Below are positions 8,609-18,360 of a stretch of DNA of 18,360 bases, piece by piece. The stretch covers positions 1 to 18,360 of the forward strand of contig JANBPU010000305.1 of the NCBI GenBank assembly GCA_027575805.1, read 5' to 3'. This DNA is from Mycoemilia scoparia (lineage: Eukaryota > Kickxellomycota > Kickxellomycetes > Kickxellales > Kickxellaceae). The notes under the pieces were generated by a model that was not told the origin of the DNA, made no database searches, and worked only from the letters and a program-made list of their open reading frames with translations. The translations under genes and the position numbers were made by a program. Position 1 is the first letter of the stretch. Every line of letters starts with the position of its first letter.

Positions 8609-9615
8609 TTTTATATGCACACATACACATTTTCTTTAAATACAGTGATCAATATTCCACATATTAGCATAATCCCATCTTACAATGAATGAAAATGGAT
8701 AATATCGAGGGAGTTCGAAATTGTTCGGTATAAACTTGATACTATTATTATTTATAATGGTTGGAAAAATTGGCAGCAATAGTCACAACAACAATAACAA
8801 TAACAGCATAAAATTATAAATTCTGGACTTAATTATTGGGCATTTTGATTGAGTAATGAGCTTGATTGTTTTGAATACTAAATATATACTCTTTTACTTA
8901 TAGCCAACTATTCGCAATTAAAGAATAGGAATATCAGATAGGTTATGGTGTTGGATTTTGCCAATAGCATTAATCTTGGTCAATAGAGTTATTTTCAGAA
9001 CCGATGTAAATAGACATAACATTGGTAGCAGCATGGAAATTGTAGTTGGTTTAAAGAATATAATGATAATATAAGGAAAGCAGCCATTTAGAAATTTAGT
9101 TTATGGCTGATAGATATTCATTGTACTGACAGCAGCAGCAACAGCATACTATACCACCAACTGCGGCAAATTTTATAATTTGTTTCTCCAGCGGAGGGAC
9201 AATAGCATTTTATAGTATTCGTAAATAACTTGTGTAGAGGTAGTCCTATAATAATAATAATAATAATAGCTACAAGGAGCTTTATACGCAATAGCTTTGG
9301 CAAGTATAACAATTTCTGGTAGTATAATGTTTATGTTTCAGCGATTATGATAATAACATTTAAGCTTGGAGTTAGAGTTCCAAATTCCAAACCAGGAAAT
9401 ACTTCAGGTAAAATCCGTTATCACCACCAGAGCAAAGATATGTTAGGGTTTTCTCTAAAAGAGTGCATCACAACAAGTATACCAATACCAGCCTAAAATT
9501 TAAATGGTTTGTAAGTGAGCCTTGTAAGGAATGTATGAAGAAACCATTTGGTCTACTTTTGATGGAAAATCTGTCAAATATAAACAACTAAAAAAAGAAA
9601 ATAATACTCAAAACC
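8609..9615. other. AT-rich spacer between convergent genes
   Basis: This is the shared 3' region of SEM1 (+) and the M16-like gene (-). It contains CAA/TAA-rich simple sequence near 8786-8810 and a TAA run at 9248-9268. No coding sequence, RNA gene or inverted-repeat element is recognised. Confidence 0.55.
9248..9268. repeat. (TAA)n microsatellite
   Basis: A run of seven ATA/TAA units lies in non-coding DNA between two 3' ends. A Leu/Ile-rich open frame on the minus strand across it is an artefact of the repeat. Confidence 0.85.
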
Positions 9616-11729
9616 TCAAAACTTTTCTTTAAATGAAACGATATCAACGCTACTATTTGATGGATACTTCGGCTTCAAGTCATACTGTTCATTACTACTT
9701 CGTGGAAGCTCAACAACTTCAAGCAAATTCCTGTACTTACAGTAATCCTCAAACATTGGATATCCATCAGCTGTCATATACAGGACTCTATCACTATCAT
9801 GGCCGTCGCTATTCTTTTTCTTTCCTTTTGAATTGGAATTATCTGATGGCATTTCTACTGGCTTTATATAATCATGTATAGCCATTTCTAACGCGATATG
9901 GATATAACTTCTCTTTGCACTTGTTCTAGCTGTTGCTGGGTCAAACAACAGATCATTAACAAGGCTTTCTATATCCTTTATATCTGTACTGGAATTCTTG
10001 AGTGATTTAATCTTTTGGACGAGATTAAATTTGAAATCATCAATAATCTCATTAATTGGAGGCAATTCCATAGCACCACCTTCTTTTATTGCCAATACCT
10101 GTTGGTGATATCTGAAATGCACTGCATCAGTAATCTCTGAAAGATCTCCATAATCCAGCACCTCGCCATCTTTTTCTTCATTTTTACCCTTTTTGATAGC
10201 ACTTGACTTTGACATGGACCTGAATAATTTTGGCTTTTTATAACCATATTTAAGTCTTAGACAATCATATAGTGCGAATATAGTTTCTGGATATATGGTA
10301 CGCTCTTGAGGTGTGGGCATTCGAATACCAACTATAGTATCGCTATTGCGAGGATACATTTGGTTAACAACAATAGGCTTCATCAAACCACGATCATGAT
10401 CTTTGGTCAAAGGATCGATATACATTTCATAAATCTTCAACAATTCCTTTTTCGTAACCCCCTCGAGGCTCTTTTCTAGTCTTTCTTGTTGTTTTTGAAC
10501 ATCAAAATCATAATCTCCTGCCAATATTTTCAGCATATGACCAAGTACTTCTGTTTCAATATCCCCTGTCCACTCGTGCTTGTTTAATTCGATTTGTGAA
10601 TTTATAAGATCTTGGGCATCATCTTCGCTTAGATTATTGAGGCATTTGGTTTGGAACGTGGCAAAGAGCTTGTTGAGTCGAAGATGTATGTATGATGGCG
10701 AATGGTTTCCTCCGACCTTGATATTCAGCTGATAATAATGACCAGCCAGTTGCTTAATTTTACATTTCACTGAAAATATTTTTCCTCCAGGTGATTCTAG
10801 GTCTTCTTTTTCTTTGCTCATTACTAGGGTTTTTTGTAAATAATGATTCAACAATTCACTCAGCAATTTCAACACTTTCAGGACTCCTAAATCCTCAATA
10901 GGTTTGTTGAAATTAATCGCATATGTCAACAAAGATTTCAATCTGGGACCATATCTTAAAGTACTCTGACGTTGTCCCAATACTTTTCCTGGCCTCTTTA
11001 TATAATAAACTCCACAAACAAGGTTCTTTATGGCTGAATCATCAAGAGGCTGGGGGTTGAATTTGTTTTTGAATAAATTGTGTATATCGATTGATTCTTT
11101 TTCTGTCAAGTTTCCGTATACTGTTGTGATTGTATAAAATGACTTGAATACTCCGTTGACTGCGGACTTAAGGTCGCTATAGCTCAAATCCTTTCTAAAT
11201 ATATCTCGAATCTCTTCATAACTTATTTTAAATGGTCCGTTCAAACATATTGAATCGTATAGGGATAATCCAAACTCTTCTGCTATTGCCTCGAAAGCAC
11301 TCGATTCATTTCGTATTCGCTTCATTAGAAACTTCAAAATGAACAACATGAGTATCCCAAGCCTTGGAATTTTTATACGATCAACAAATTGTTTGATTCT
11401 TAGTGCCGTGTTGTTTTTGGCCACAGTAGTAATGGTGGAAGAGGCGGTGGTGCATAGTCGTTCAGAGTCGTTTATGAAAATTAAACTATAATCTCCACTA
11501 TTCTGGATAGGAGCGTATGCCAAATTAAACCCATCTTTATCATCAGGATTGAGATGTTCAAGCTCTTTACAAAATTGCAGATAAAGGTAATACATGAAAA
11601 ATATATTGTATATTTTGGTTTGGGGTGAACTGTTGAGGTGAGGGCTTTTGATTGTGATGATTACACGAGTAGTTTTGGTAGTGGAAGGAGAAGCATTGGT
11701 TTTTGGATCCAAATAACGGCGATTGTTGA

Positions 11730-11808
<79 letters not shown>

Positions 11809-13575
11809 GCTGTCGCTGGAGTACCATAGTTCACCAAAATTGTCTTTTACAAGTAGTGTAGGACCACTAGACGCATGTCCAGGTCTAGTATCAATGTTTG
11901 AAGTTCTTTCCATATCGGTGTCAGGATCTGGTACTACTAAGTCGTCGATCTTCATACTATTCAATCCCAAGAGAGCAGCATTCGTGTATTTTTGAGCTTT
12001 AGATGAAACTTTTTCTATACAAACATTTTTTAGATCTTCAACAAGACCTGGTTCAAAATGACATATGTTATATCTCATATTATAATATTTGGATGTTTCT
12101 TCCATCCTCTCGGTATTATGGACCCAGTTAGCACAAATCTTAACTACACAGTTATCAGGCCTCAAATGTTTGAGAAACTCTGAGATCACACTTTGGGGAT
12201 ATTCCAAACTCAAATACTTTGCTACCGGGATTTGATAATATTTTTCAATATGAGGATTTATCATACTTTTTGTATAATTGTGAGCAAGTTCGTATCCATA
12301 CAGCGGATTGTCACACTTAAACTTGTTTCCGAGTTTTTGTTTTTGCTCTGCATAGAATTGGTCGAGCTTTATCTGATTATCAAGCGAATTGATGTATCTA
12401 AAGAGATTCAACAAGACTCGATTTGGGTTTAAGTAATCCTTGTGTACTACTGGTACGATTATTGTGAAGACTCCCCAGTCGTTGTTTAGATTAATCAACT
12501 TGGTTACAATCCCCCCATCCTGAGAGTATTTCTTGGACAAGAATGTGTATGGAGAATCTTTCCTATCCTCAGATTCGCAGAATAGATTGTTCAAATAGTA
12601 GGTATTATCTGCTAAATAGCATTTGTTGGAATTGTATAGTGGAACGGGAAATATCAACGTGATTGTTGTATCAGAAGATTCTTGATGAAAGTCATACATT
12701 TTCTTAAAGTTATCTGGTGCAAACGGATTACCAAATTTATTGCTAGCGATCAATCCTTTGCTCTTGATGGGCGAGAATTTGGAAACCACCATTTTGGTTA
12801 GTTCATCCAAGGACTGGGTACTAACTATTGTCAATTTCATATTATCCGAAGAATAGTTTTTCTCGTAAAACTCAACAACTTTATCTCGAAGATTTACTCC
12901 CAGGTTCTTGGCCTTGGTTATCAGACTATCGTAGTTGCCACAGTCAAAACGCCTCAATAGATGACCTGGTGTCGCCATTTCTCTTATTTGAGTCACTTCC
13001 AGACTAGCCATTCTTTCGATTTCCTTGGCATATTCAAAATCAAGCGCCCTGGCTGCTTGCTCTATGCACTCGGGGTTAAACATTGGACTTATAAAGCATT
13101 GAGAAAACCGATCCAGAGCTGGTTCCAATTTATTAGCCACTACTTCCATATAAAACCCACTGCTGTTAATACAAAATGGGATTCCGTCACAAGGCTTATC
13201 ACCAAAGCCATGATTTCCAGAATTGACGCTCAGAAATTTGTCAAACTCATTGGCATGTGGATATTTTTTTGATCCCAAGTATACCATTTGCTGGCATAGA
13301 TGAGAGAGTCCGTCAAATTCAGGTAGATCACTGATGGTCCCTACATTGGCGATTTTGAGCGCTACCCCAGATTTGCGGTAACTGGGGTCCTGAACCAGAA
13401 CTGCTTCTAGGTTGTTTGAAAGTTTAATTAGACGGTGGGGGCGGGTGTCGCGATGAATCGTTTGGAATGGTTTTCCGATGTATTCTTGGTACTTGGTAGT
13501 TGAAACCACACCGTCGTTTTCAAGTACCAACTCGCGAGTTACAAAATCTTTGTTGTTGCTAGATGTATTGTTCAT
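9616..13575 (-). CDS. Insulin-degrading-enzyme-like protein, zinc site lost (pseudopeptidase)
   Basis: This single-exon protein of 1319 residues has the insulysin/Ste23-type M16A fold; usual members have about 990-1200 residues. Similarity is clear in domain 1: SDLPEFDGLSHL, then YLGSKKYPHANEFDKFLS and LEPALDRFSQCFISPMF. The hinge motif LWYxxD (583-588) is followed by RYLDPK (620-625). The zinc motif HxxEH is HLCQQ at residues 92-96, so the catalytic glutamate and the second zinc histidine are both glutamine. The distal glutamate appears to remain (E181). The region where active members carry RxxxQLGY is also degraded. It is therefore probably not a protease; a binding, scaffolding or regulatory role is inferred. 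The hinge carries 26 consecutive asparagines (590-615). There is also a basic insertion near 1130-1150 and a C-terminal extension past the fold. It stops at TGA. Confidence 0.85.
11731..11808 (-). repeat. (AAT)26 coding microsatellite, poly-asparagine
   Basis: On the plus strand this is 26 pure ATT units. On the coding minus strand it gives 26 AAT codons with no AAC interruption. It falls inside the conserved hinge motif between the two halves of the M16-like protein. The uniform codon use points to recent repeat slippage rather than old selected poly-Asn. Confidence 0.95.
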
Positions 13576-13670
13576 TGAGTTTGTAAAGTTTATGTAGCCT
13601 GTGTGTATAAAATTTTAAAAGCTTCAGATTAGATAAAGTTGTAGTGGTCTCCTAGGACTCGCCCACACAC

Positions 13671-13678
13671 TATATATA
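13671..13678 (-). promoter_or_regulatory. TATA box of the M16-like gene
   Basis: TATATATA lies about 100 bases upstream of the ATG at 13575, a usual spacing for a short leader. This is a motif-based call. Confidence 0.45.
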
Positions 13679-14860
13679 CATACACTTTTTTCGTAGAGTA
13701 CCAAACCGGGTTGGTAAGAAAGCAATCAATGGCATCTTGGTAGCTGCGCTTTATATTATCAGCGTTTTACTATATTAAAATAACAACTAACTGATACGAT
13801 TAAACAAAGCGTGTGATGGATTCAGCACACCTGACCACCGCAATTTATTTTGTATAGCTATTAAAATCCAAATCATAATTGCGCCCAAAGGCCAATTTGC
13901 AGAATAATACTTATCAATTTAGTATATAATTGAGTCGCATTTATTGTTACAAAGATTTAACAATAAACCTGGCAGGTTGAATTTCAGAATAAATCAATTC
14001 TATGTATTGCTAATATTAAAGGTTCAATTTATGTACAATTAACAATTAAAGTATAGTTTTAAAATAGCATATAATATGCAATATAGGAATTGAAATCGCT
14101 TTCTGTGGTGCAGTTCAAAAAAAACAATTAGTTATTGAAATGATGATATGTTATAATTATTTATTTCTCAGTGCTACACCACGCACCACATCAAATCAGA
14201 TATCTCGGTTTTATAGTTAAACAAGATTGATTCCTACTCCTACCCTTACTCCTATTACTATTACTACAATTAATTAAAGGATTGCATATGTTTTTAGGGG
14301 TTTGTTCGACCATGATCATTGTCACCATAGTGTTCATATGGCTTACTAGTTTTTTACACCAACGTTGTTAAAGTATAGAGTTAAATCAAATAAATCTCAT
14401 AACCAAATGTATGAATAAATGGGGATTCAGGTGCACACACACACACGTCACATTAGTTTTTCTAAAGATAACAACAAGAGCAGTAGTAATGGTGGCGGCA
14501 ATCGATAAACGATACAAGGTAGTAGACGACTCCAAAAGAATGTAACTGTTAGCAAGGGATGTTTTTATATTCAATAAACATTCTCTGAGTTCGGCTATTA
14601 CTCTAATATCCCGAGATATTTTATATCCAATCTGCTGGGATTCAGCAAGATATAAAAGAGTATATAAACCCAAACTACACGCAAGATCAACATCAAACTA
14701 ACTGATTTAAATAATGAGAAACTGAAAGCAATAAATTCCAATCAAAAATAAACTACCCATAACTACTTGAAAACCGCGCATTATTGGGAAAAAGTATCAC
14801 ATGCCTCTTCCCAATGCCTAGGCACACCCACATCAATACATCTGCTTAGATATGTGCAAC

Positions 14861-14883
14861 AGGAGGAGGAGGAGGAGGAGGGG
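14861..14883. repeat. (GGA)n purine run
   Basis: Seven GGA/AGG units end in GGGG. The strand is purine-only for 23 bases and lies in the region upstream of the phosphotransferase gene. Confidence 0.8.
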
Positions 14884-15224
14884 CCAAGTCATTCACCACA
14901 GCTGTCACACAGCGTGTGTGTGCGATCTACTTCATAAAAGCCCGCCCCAAAATTTTACATGGATTGATGCATGAGTTGGCTGTGGTGGGCAAAACAAATC
15001 CCCCTATGGCAGCACATCAGTAGCATATTCGGGCAGCAGGCCAGAGGAGGAGCTCACTCTCTGTCACTGCCGCTGTCACAAGCAAAGTCACAAACCTAGA
15101 CCATGACCACCACCAAAGAGCATCAATGATTGGATCACGCATGCTGGTTTGTTCACAAGTTGATTTTGATAAGATTCTTATTTCCCATCACTCTCACTCA
15201 CCAGTTGGCAAGCAGCTCTTTACC

Positions 15225-15332
15225 AAAAGGGTACTGGTATATTCCCTGCAAATCAGTCCATAACCCATACGTTTTAGCTGGCGTCTCAGCGATGGTTGGC
15301 TAGTGTCCAGGGCGATACCCTAGTACCCTTTT
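15225..15332. mobile_element. Short inverted-repeat element, possibly MITE-like
   Basis: The arms at 15225-15240 (AAAAGGGTACTGGTAT) and 15315-15332 (reverse complement AAAAGGGTACTAGGGTAT) flank about 74 bases of unrelated sequence. Apart from a two-base gap the arms are perfect. Only one copy is in this window, so calling it mobile is inference from structure; it differs from the three-copy family. Confidence 0.35.
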
Positions 15333-15452
15333 AGAGGAGAGACTACTCTGCCAGCTCTACAATCGCCTGCATTTTCTCTCTGTTCTTCATGGTACTTGCC
15401 CTCTTTGCTTGCCTGCCCATTTGTTTGTTTGTAAGCCCAAAATTTCTAGATT

Positions 15453-15460
15453 TATAAATA
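15453..15460 (+). promoter_or_regulatory. TATA box of the phosphotransferase gene
   Basis: TATAAATA is followed by a pyrimidine-rich stretch at about 15470-15505. A start site there would give a leader of about 270-290 bases with no upstream ATG before 15769. Confidence 0.4.
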
Positions 15461-15768
15461 TCACCACTGCTTTCTCTTCTCTTTTTCCTTGTTTCTTTTT
15501 TCAATTTAACTTTTATATTTTTACACACATCTTTACATAGATAGATAGATAAGTAGTAAAAGGTTTAGAGCACCACCTACTACCACCTCAGCAGCTCTCT
15601 CTAAGCATACCTCTACGCATACAACAAAAAGATTCCCACCAATACAGACGATAAACATTAGTAGTAGCATTATTGGGAAATTCTTGTCACAAATTGCAAT
15701 TGCAAATCTAATCTCCCCAAACACAATAAACAACAGCAACACACGGCAGCAAAATACAAATAAAGGGA

Positions 15769-17482
15769 ATGGTTAACTACAACTACATTCCAGAAAAATA
15801 CTTACCAAACCTTAACAAATACAAGTACAGTGCAGTCGACAAGTCGCTGATATCTAAATATGTACTCAAAGAGTATTGGAACCAGCTGGTCAAGATATTT
15901 CCTCTATCAATGGCGTAAGTATCGCTTCTTTCTTTCTAGCCGTATCTATAATGCTAAAAGTCTATTTGGCTTATTTGCTTCTTTTTGAGCAAGACCTTTT
16001 TGCGTGGCACTGACTGTTGAGACAATCATCAGCCAACCATACACAGCCCACTAGCTGACTGGCTGACTGACTGGCTGACTGACTAACTAACAAATGGCCC
16101 TGCACAATAATAACACTCCATCACACTGATACTAACATCACTAATAATACTATACTAAACTGTGCCAATATTGTTTTTTTTGCAGCGCCAATATGGTGAC
16201 TCTACTGGGTTTCTTACACGTGATTCTGGCATACGCTATTAACATATACATGGCCCCTGGATTGAGCGAGGAATTGCCAAGCTGGGTTTATTATGTTTAC
16301 GCCGCTTGTGTTTGGATTTACGGATCATTTGACGCTGTAGACGGCAAACAGGCTAGAAGGACAGGAACTTCAAGTCCTTTGGGCGAAATGTTTGATCATG
16401 GGTGCGACTCTTTAGCCGTAACTGTAAGTGTCTTTTTTATGGTATATTTTAAAGGGTGCGATGTATCGGAATGGCTGATCACAAGATAGTCACCGAGCTA
16501 GTCATTCATTCAGCCATTCAGGTATTTGCCAGGTGACTCGAATGTGTGTGCGTGTGTGCATGATCACAAACCCTATCGCCATCACAATGATCACACTCAT
16601 AACACAAAATTGATAACAACATTTCATTAATCCTAAATCTCATTAATATCAATCATAACAATGTAAATATAGCTGCTTATGCTCTTGCAAGCCACTTCAA
16701 TGGGCCTCGGCCAAACCTGGTGGACCGTCGCATTCATTTCAAGTGGCCTGACAAACTTTTACATGTCCACCATGGAAGAATACCATACACATACGCTCTA
16801 CCTGGGATATTTCAGTGGCCCAGTCGAGGGCATTATAATGGCCACAACAGGTCTAATACTGACCGGCACATTCGGTCAACAAATCTGGCACAACCTTGTT
16901 CGTGACTACCTGCCTCTTCCCGGCTTTATCACCAACAACCTAATCCCCGCCATCAATTTCGGCCAACTCGTCGTTGTTCTGATCTGTATCGGCTTGATTC
17001 CCACCGTGATTGCCAGTCTTGATAATATTGCCAAAGCATGTCGTACCGAGAACAAATCAGTCCTTGGTGCCTATGCTGATGCTACTCCTCTAGCTGCCTC
17101 CTTGGTGGCAATCGCATTATGGCTACACCAATCCCCCAGCCTTCTTTACCATAATCTGACTCTATTTCTTTCATTTACGGGCCTGACATTTAGTTATATT
17201 GTTGGTCGAGTTATTATTGCCCATGTTACCAAAGCTCCGTTCCCGAAATTGAATCGAATGCATATTCCTATATTTTTGGGTGCTGTTAATTCGGTGGTTT
17301 TGCCGCGTGTTCTGGGAATCCCAAAGGTATTTGATGGACAGAGTGAGGTTGTGTTTTTGTGGGGATGTTTGGTTTATTCGTTGCTGCAGTATGGCCATTT
17401 CGTGTATTCGGTTATTGAGGAGATTTGTAGTTTTTTGGATATTAATTGTTTGACTATCAAATATCCCAAAAAGGCTCAATAA
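15769..17482 (+). CDS. EPT1: Choline/ethanolamine phosphotransferase (Cpt1/Ept1 family)
   Basis: This enzyme does the last step of the Kennedy pathway in the endoplasmic reticulum: CDP-choline or CDP-ethanolamine plus diacylglycerol gives phosphatidylcholine or phosphatidylethanolamine. The three exons are 15769-15914, 16186-16423 and 16673-17482. The introns are 271 and 249 bases long, each with a GTAAGT donor and a CAG or TAG acceptor, and all joins keep frame. The product is 397 residues (yeast Cpt1 and Ept1: about 390). The CDP-alcohol phosphotransferase motif DG(x)2AR(x)8G(x)3D(x)3D is complete at 101-123 (D101, G102, A105, R106, G115, D119, D123), so it should be active. The fungal EEYHTH and GPVEG blocks open exon 3, followed by several membrane helices and the usual end [14 protein letters not shown]. 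Sequence does not separate choline from ethanolamine preference, so the symbol names the family. Confidence 0.93.
16054..16091. repeat. CTGACTGG/CTGACTGA tandem repeat in intron 1
   Basis: About 38 bases of tandem tetranucleotide-type units (CTGA, CTGG, ending CTAACTAAC) lie inside the first intron of the phosphotransferase gene. The CTAAC endings resemble branch sites, but a better-placed ACTAAAC lies near 16154-16160. Confidence 0.75.
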
Positions 17483-17575
17483 TCTCCCTATTTATATAGC
17501 TAGCTAATCAAACTTTTATATATTTTTTTATTAGTCGTTAGTTAGGGAGATTCTTTTCTTTATTGAAGGATTGGC

Positions 17576-17606
17576 TATAATAACAATAATAATAATAATA
17601 ATAATA
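17576..17606. repeat. (TAA)n microsatellite
   Basis: About 30 bases of TAA/AAT units, with one CAA-type interruption, lie about 95 bases past the phosphotransferase stop codon. Confidence 0.85.
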
Positions 17607-17644
17607 GATTTTTATTCTACTTTTATATTCTTGATCGATGGTTA

Positions 17645-17749
17645 GTATGTATTGTAACTTTTGAAGAATACCTTTTGGGTACCAAGGATTATAGGCGCAA
17701 TCACAGTTGATTATCAAACAGTCACTCTTCAAAAATTATCACTCACATG
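17645..17749. mobile_element. MITE-like palindromic element, copy C (inverted)
   Basis: This element is about 105 bases long, in the opposite orientation to copies A and B. Terminal arms at 17654-17666 (GTAACTTTTGAAG) and 17728-17740 are inverted matches; the longer right arm is 17721-17744. The reverse complement carries the shared internal block TTTGATAATCAACTGTGATT and GCGCCTATAATC. It is non-coding. Confidence 0.65.
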
Positions 17750-17787
17750 GGAATATTTCATTAGTGATCAATTGTGAAATATGCAGA

Positions 17788-17809
17788 AATAGGCCTTCAG
17801 ATTTTGGCC
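17788..17809. repeat. 22-base segment shared with 3813-3834
   Basis: This is the second copy of the dispersed segment (two differences over 22 bases). It lies 39 bases beyond MITE-like copy C. Confidence 0.5.
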
Positions 17810-18337
17810 GCATATATAGAGAGACCTTACCATCCCACCCTTTCATAGAATAATCTAATCCGTGGTAAGTCATATATGATATGGCAAGTCCTTTTATTAT
17901 TACAAACCTTAGCTTTTTGGATTAACATTAAACCAAATGAAGTCTGAAAGGCTCAAAACTCTGTATCAAATTTGGAAAATATTTGATAAAGAATCTTTAT
18001 TTCCTAGGTTTAAATATAAACGAATTTATTTATAAAGTCCATAGAACAGGCATTCTACATTCTTGTATATTCGAAATAATTCAATAAAATATTAATAGAA
18101 TAGTTAAATATTGAGCAGAAATCATGACGTTTGAATAGAAAAATGTGGTTTTATTGAGTGTTTGTTGAATGGAGTCTCGAATACCATGCCGAGTCATTGA
18201 AACTCCACTTACTTCAAAACAGGAAGTTTAGAATCTTTTTAACGACCAATTTCATTGCACCAAACAAACCAAAATAGCTAGTAGCTATACATTGTAGCTG
18301 TGCTAATACACTATTCAAAGTGTATTGATATTGTTAG

Positions 18338-18360
18338 TATATATATATATATATATATAT
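18338..18360. repeat. (TA)n run at the window edge
   Basis: Alternating TA continues to the last base of the window, so its true length cannot be seen. Confidence 0.85.

Larger units (their letters stand above)
13576..15768. other. Long divergent intergenic region
   Basis: A spacer of 2.2 kb lies between two outward-reading genes. Next to the M16-like gene is a minus-strand TATA box (13671-13678); next to the phosphotransferase gene are a TATAAATA (15453-15460) and a CT-rich leader without ATG. In between lie a (GGA)n run at 14861-14883, three TGTCAC motifs within 180 bases (14903, 15062, 15074), an inverted-repeat element at 15225-15332, and GATA repeats near 15537-15552. A minus-strand open stretch at 14386-14673 has coding-like composition but no ATG and no convincing splice partner, so it is not called as a gene. 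Confidence 0.5.
17483..18360. other. Right flank, AT-rich, no supported gene
   Basis: This is the 3' region of the phosphotransferase gene, with a TAA run (17576-17606), the MITE-like copy at 17645-17749 and the 22-base repeat at 17788-17809. Near the end is a hairpin with 8-base arms (18305-18312 and 18319-18326), then a (TA)n run from 18338 to the window edge. No coding sequence was recognised from 17810 to 18337. Confidence 0.5.

Noticed and set aside
11638..11995. Plus-strand poly-Ile and poly-Leu open frames
   Set aside because: They come only from the (ATT)n run, which is the poly-Asn tract of the minus-strand M16-like gene.
14139..14150. ATGATGA box C-like motif, also near 4061, considered as snoRNA signals
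   Set aside because: No CTGA box D at a suitable distance and no terminal stem in either place.
14798..14803. CACATG resembling the yeast Ino2/Ino4 inositol-choline element upstream of the phosphotransferase
   Set aside because: A single six-base core match nearly 1 kb upstream is not evidence, and that regulator pair is not known outside yeasts.
15343..15742. Two minus-strand open frames before the phosphotransferase gene
   Set aside because: They are antisense to the CT-rich promoter and leader; composition (Lys/Arg-rich, Leu/Val-rich) reflects simple sequence.
1..18360. tRNA, rRNA and CRISPR signals
   Set aside because: No GGTTCRANNCC B-box with a matching cloverleaf, no rRNA-like segment and no spaced direct repeats were seen on either strand.

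Overview
The window looks like a fragment of a fungal nuclear genome. It is AT-rich, with spliceosomal introns of about 125-270 bases (GTRAGT-type or GTTCGT donors, CTAAY-like branch sites, YAG acceptors), TATA boxes and CAAAATG start contexts. TAA, TAG and TGA all end genes, so the code appears standard. The CDP-alcohol phosphotransferase carries the fungal Cpt1/Ept1-type stretch around EEYHTH and GPVEG. Introns, a poly-asparagine tract and long AT-rich spacers would suit an early-diverging (zygomycete-type) fungus, but the sequence does not fix the species.

Layout, left to right: (1) an empty-looking flank, then a small secreted protein gene (+, 1208-1477); (2) two minus-strand genes (2130-3248 and 4268-5071) that I do not recognise by family, but which align to each other and are divergent tandem paralogs; (3) the mitochondrial processing peptidase beta subunit (-, two exons, 5924-7500); (4) a divergent promoter region leading to SEM1/DSS1 (+, two exons, 8181-8608); (5) a 1319-residue insulin-degrading-enzyme homolog (-, 9616-13575) whose zinc site is mutated (HxxEH has become HLCQQ) and whose hinge carries 26 asparagines encoded by pure AAT; (6) a 2.2 kb spacer; (7) a three-exon choline/ethanolamine phosphotransferase (+, 15769-17482); (8) an AT-rich right flank ending in a (TA)n run.

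The recognisable genes serve separate housekeeping functions: mitochondrial import processing, proteasome/mRNA-export factor, M16-fold protein and phospholipid synthesis. There is no operon-like logic. The most unusual content is the paralog pair with a conserved 3' flank, the dead M16 protein, and a family of about 105-120 bp palindromic (MITE-like) elements present three times, with one further unrelated inverted-repeat element. All alignments and exon models were made by eye.
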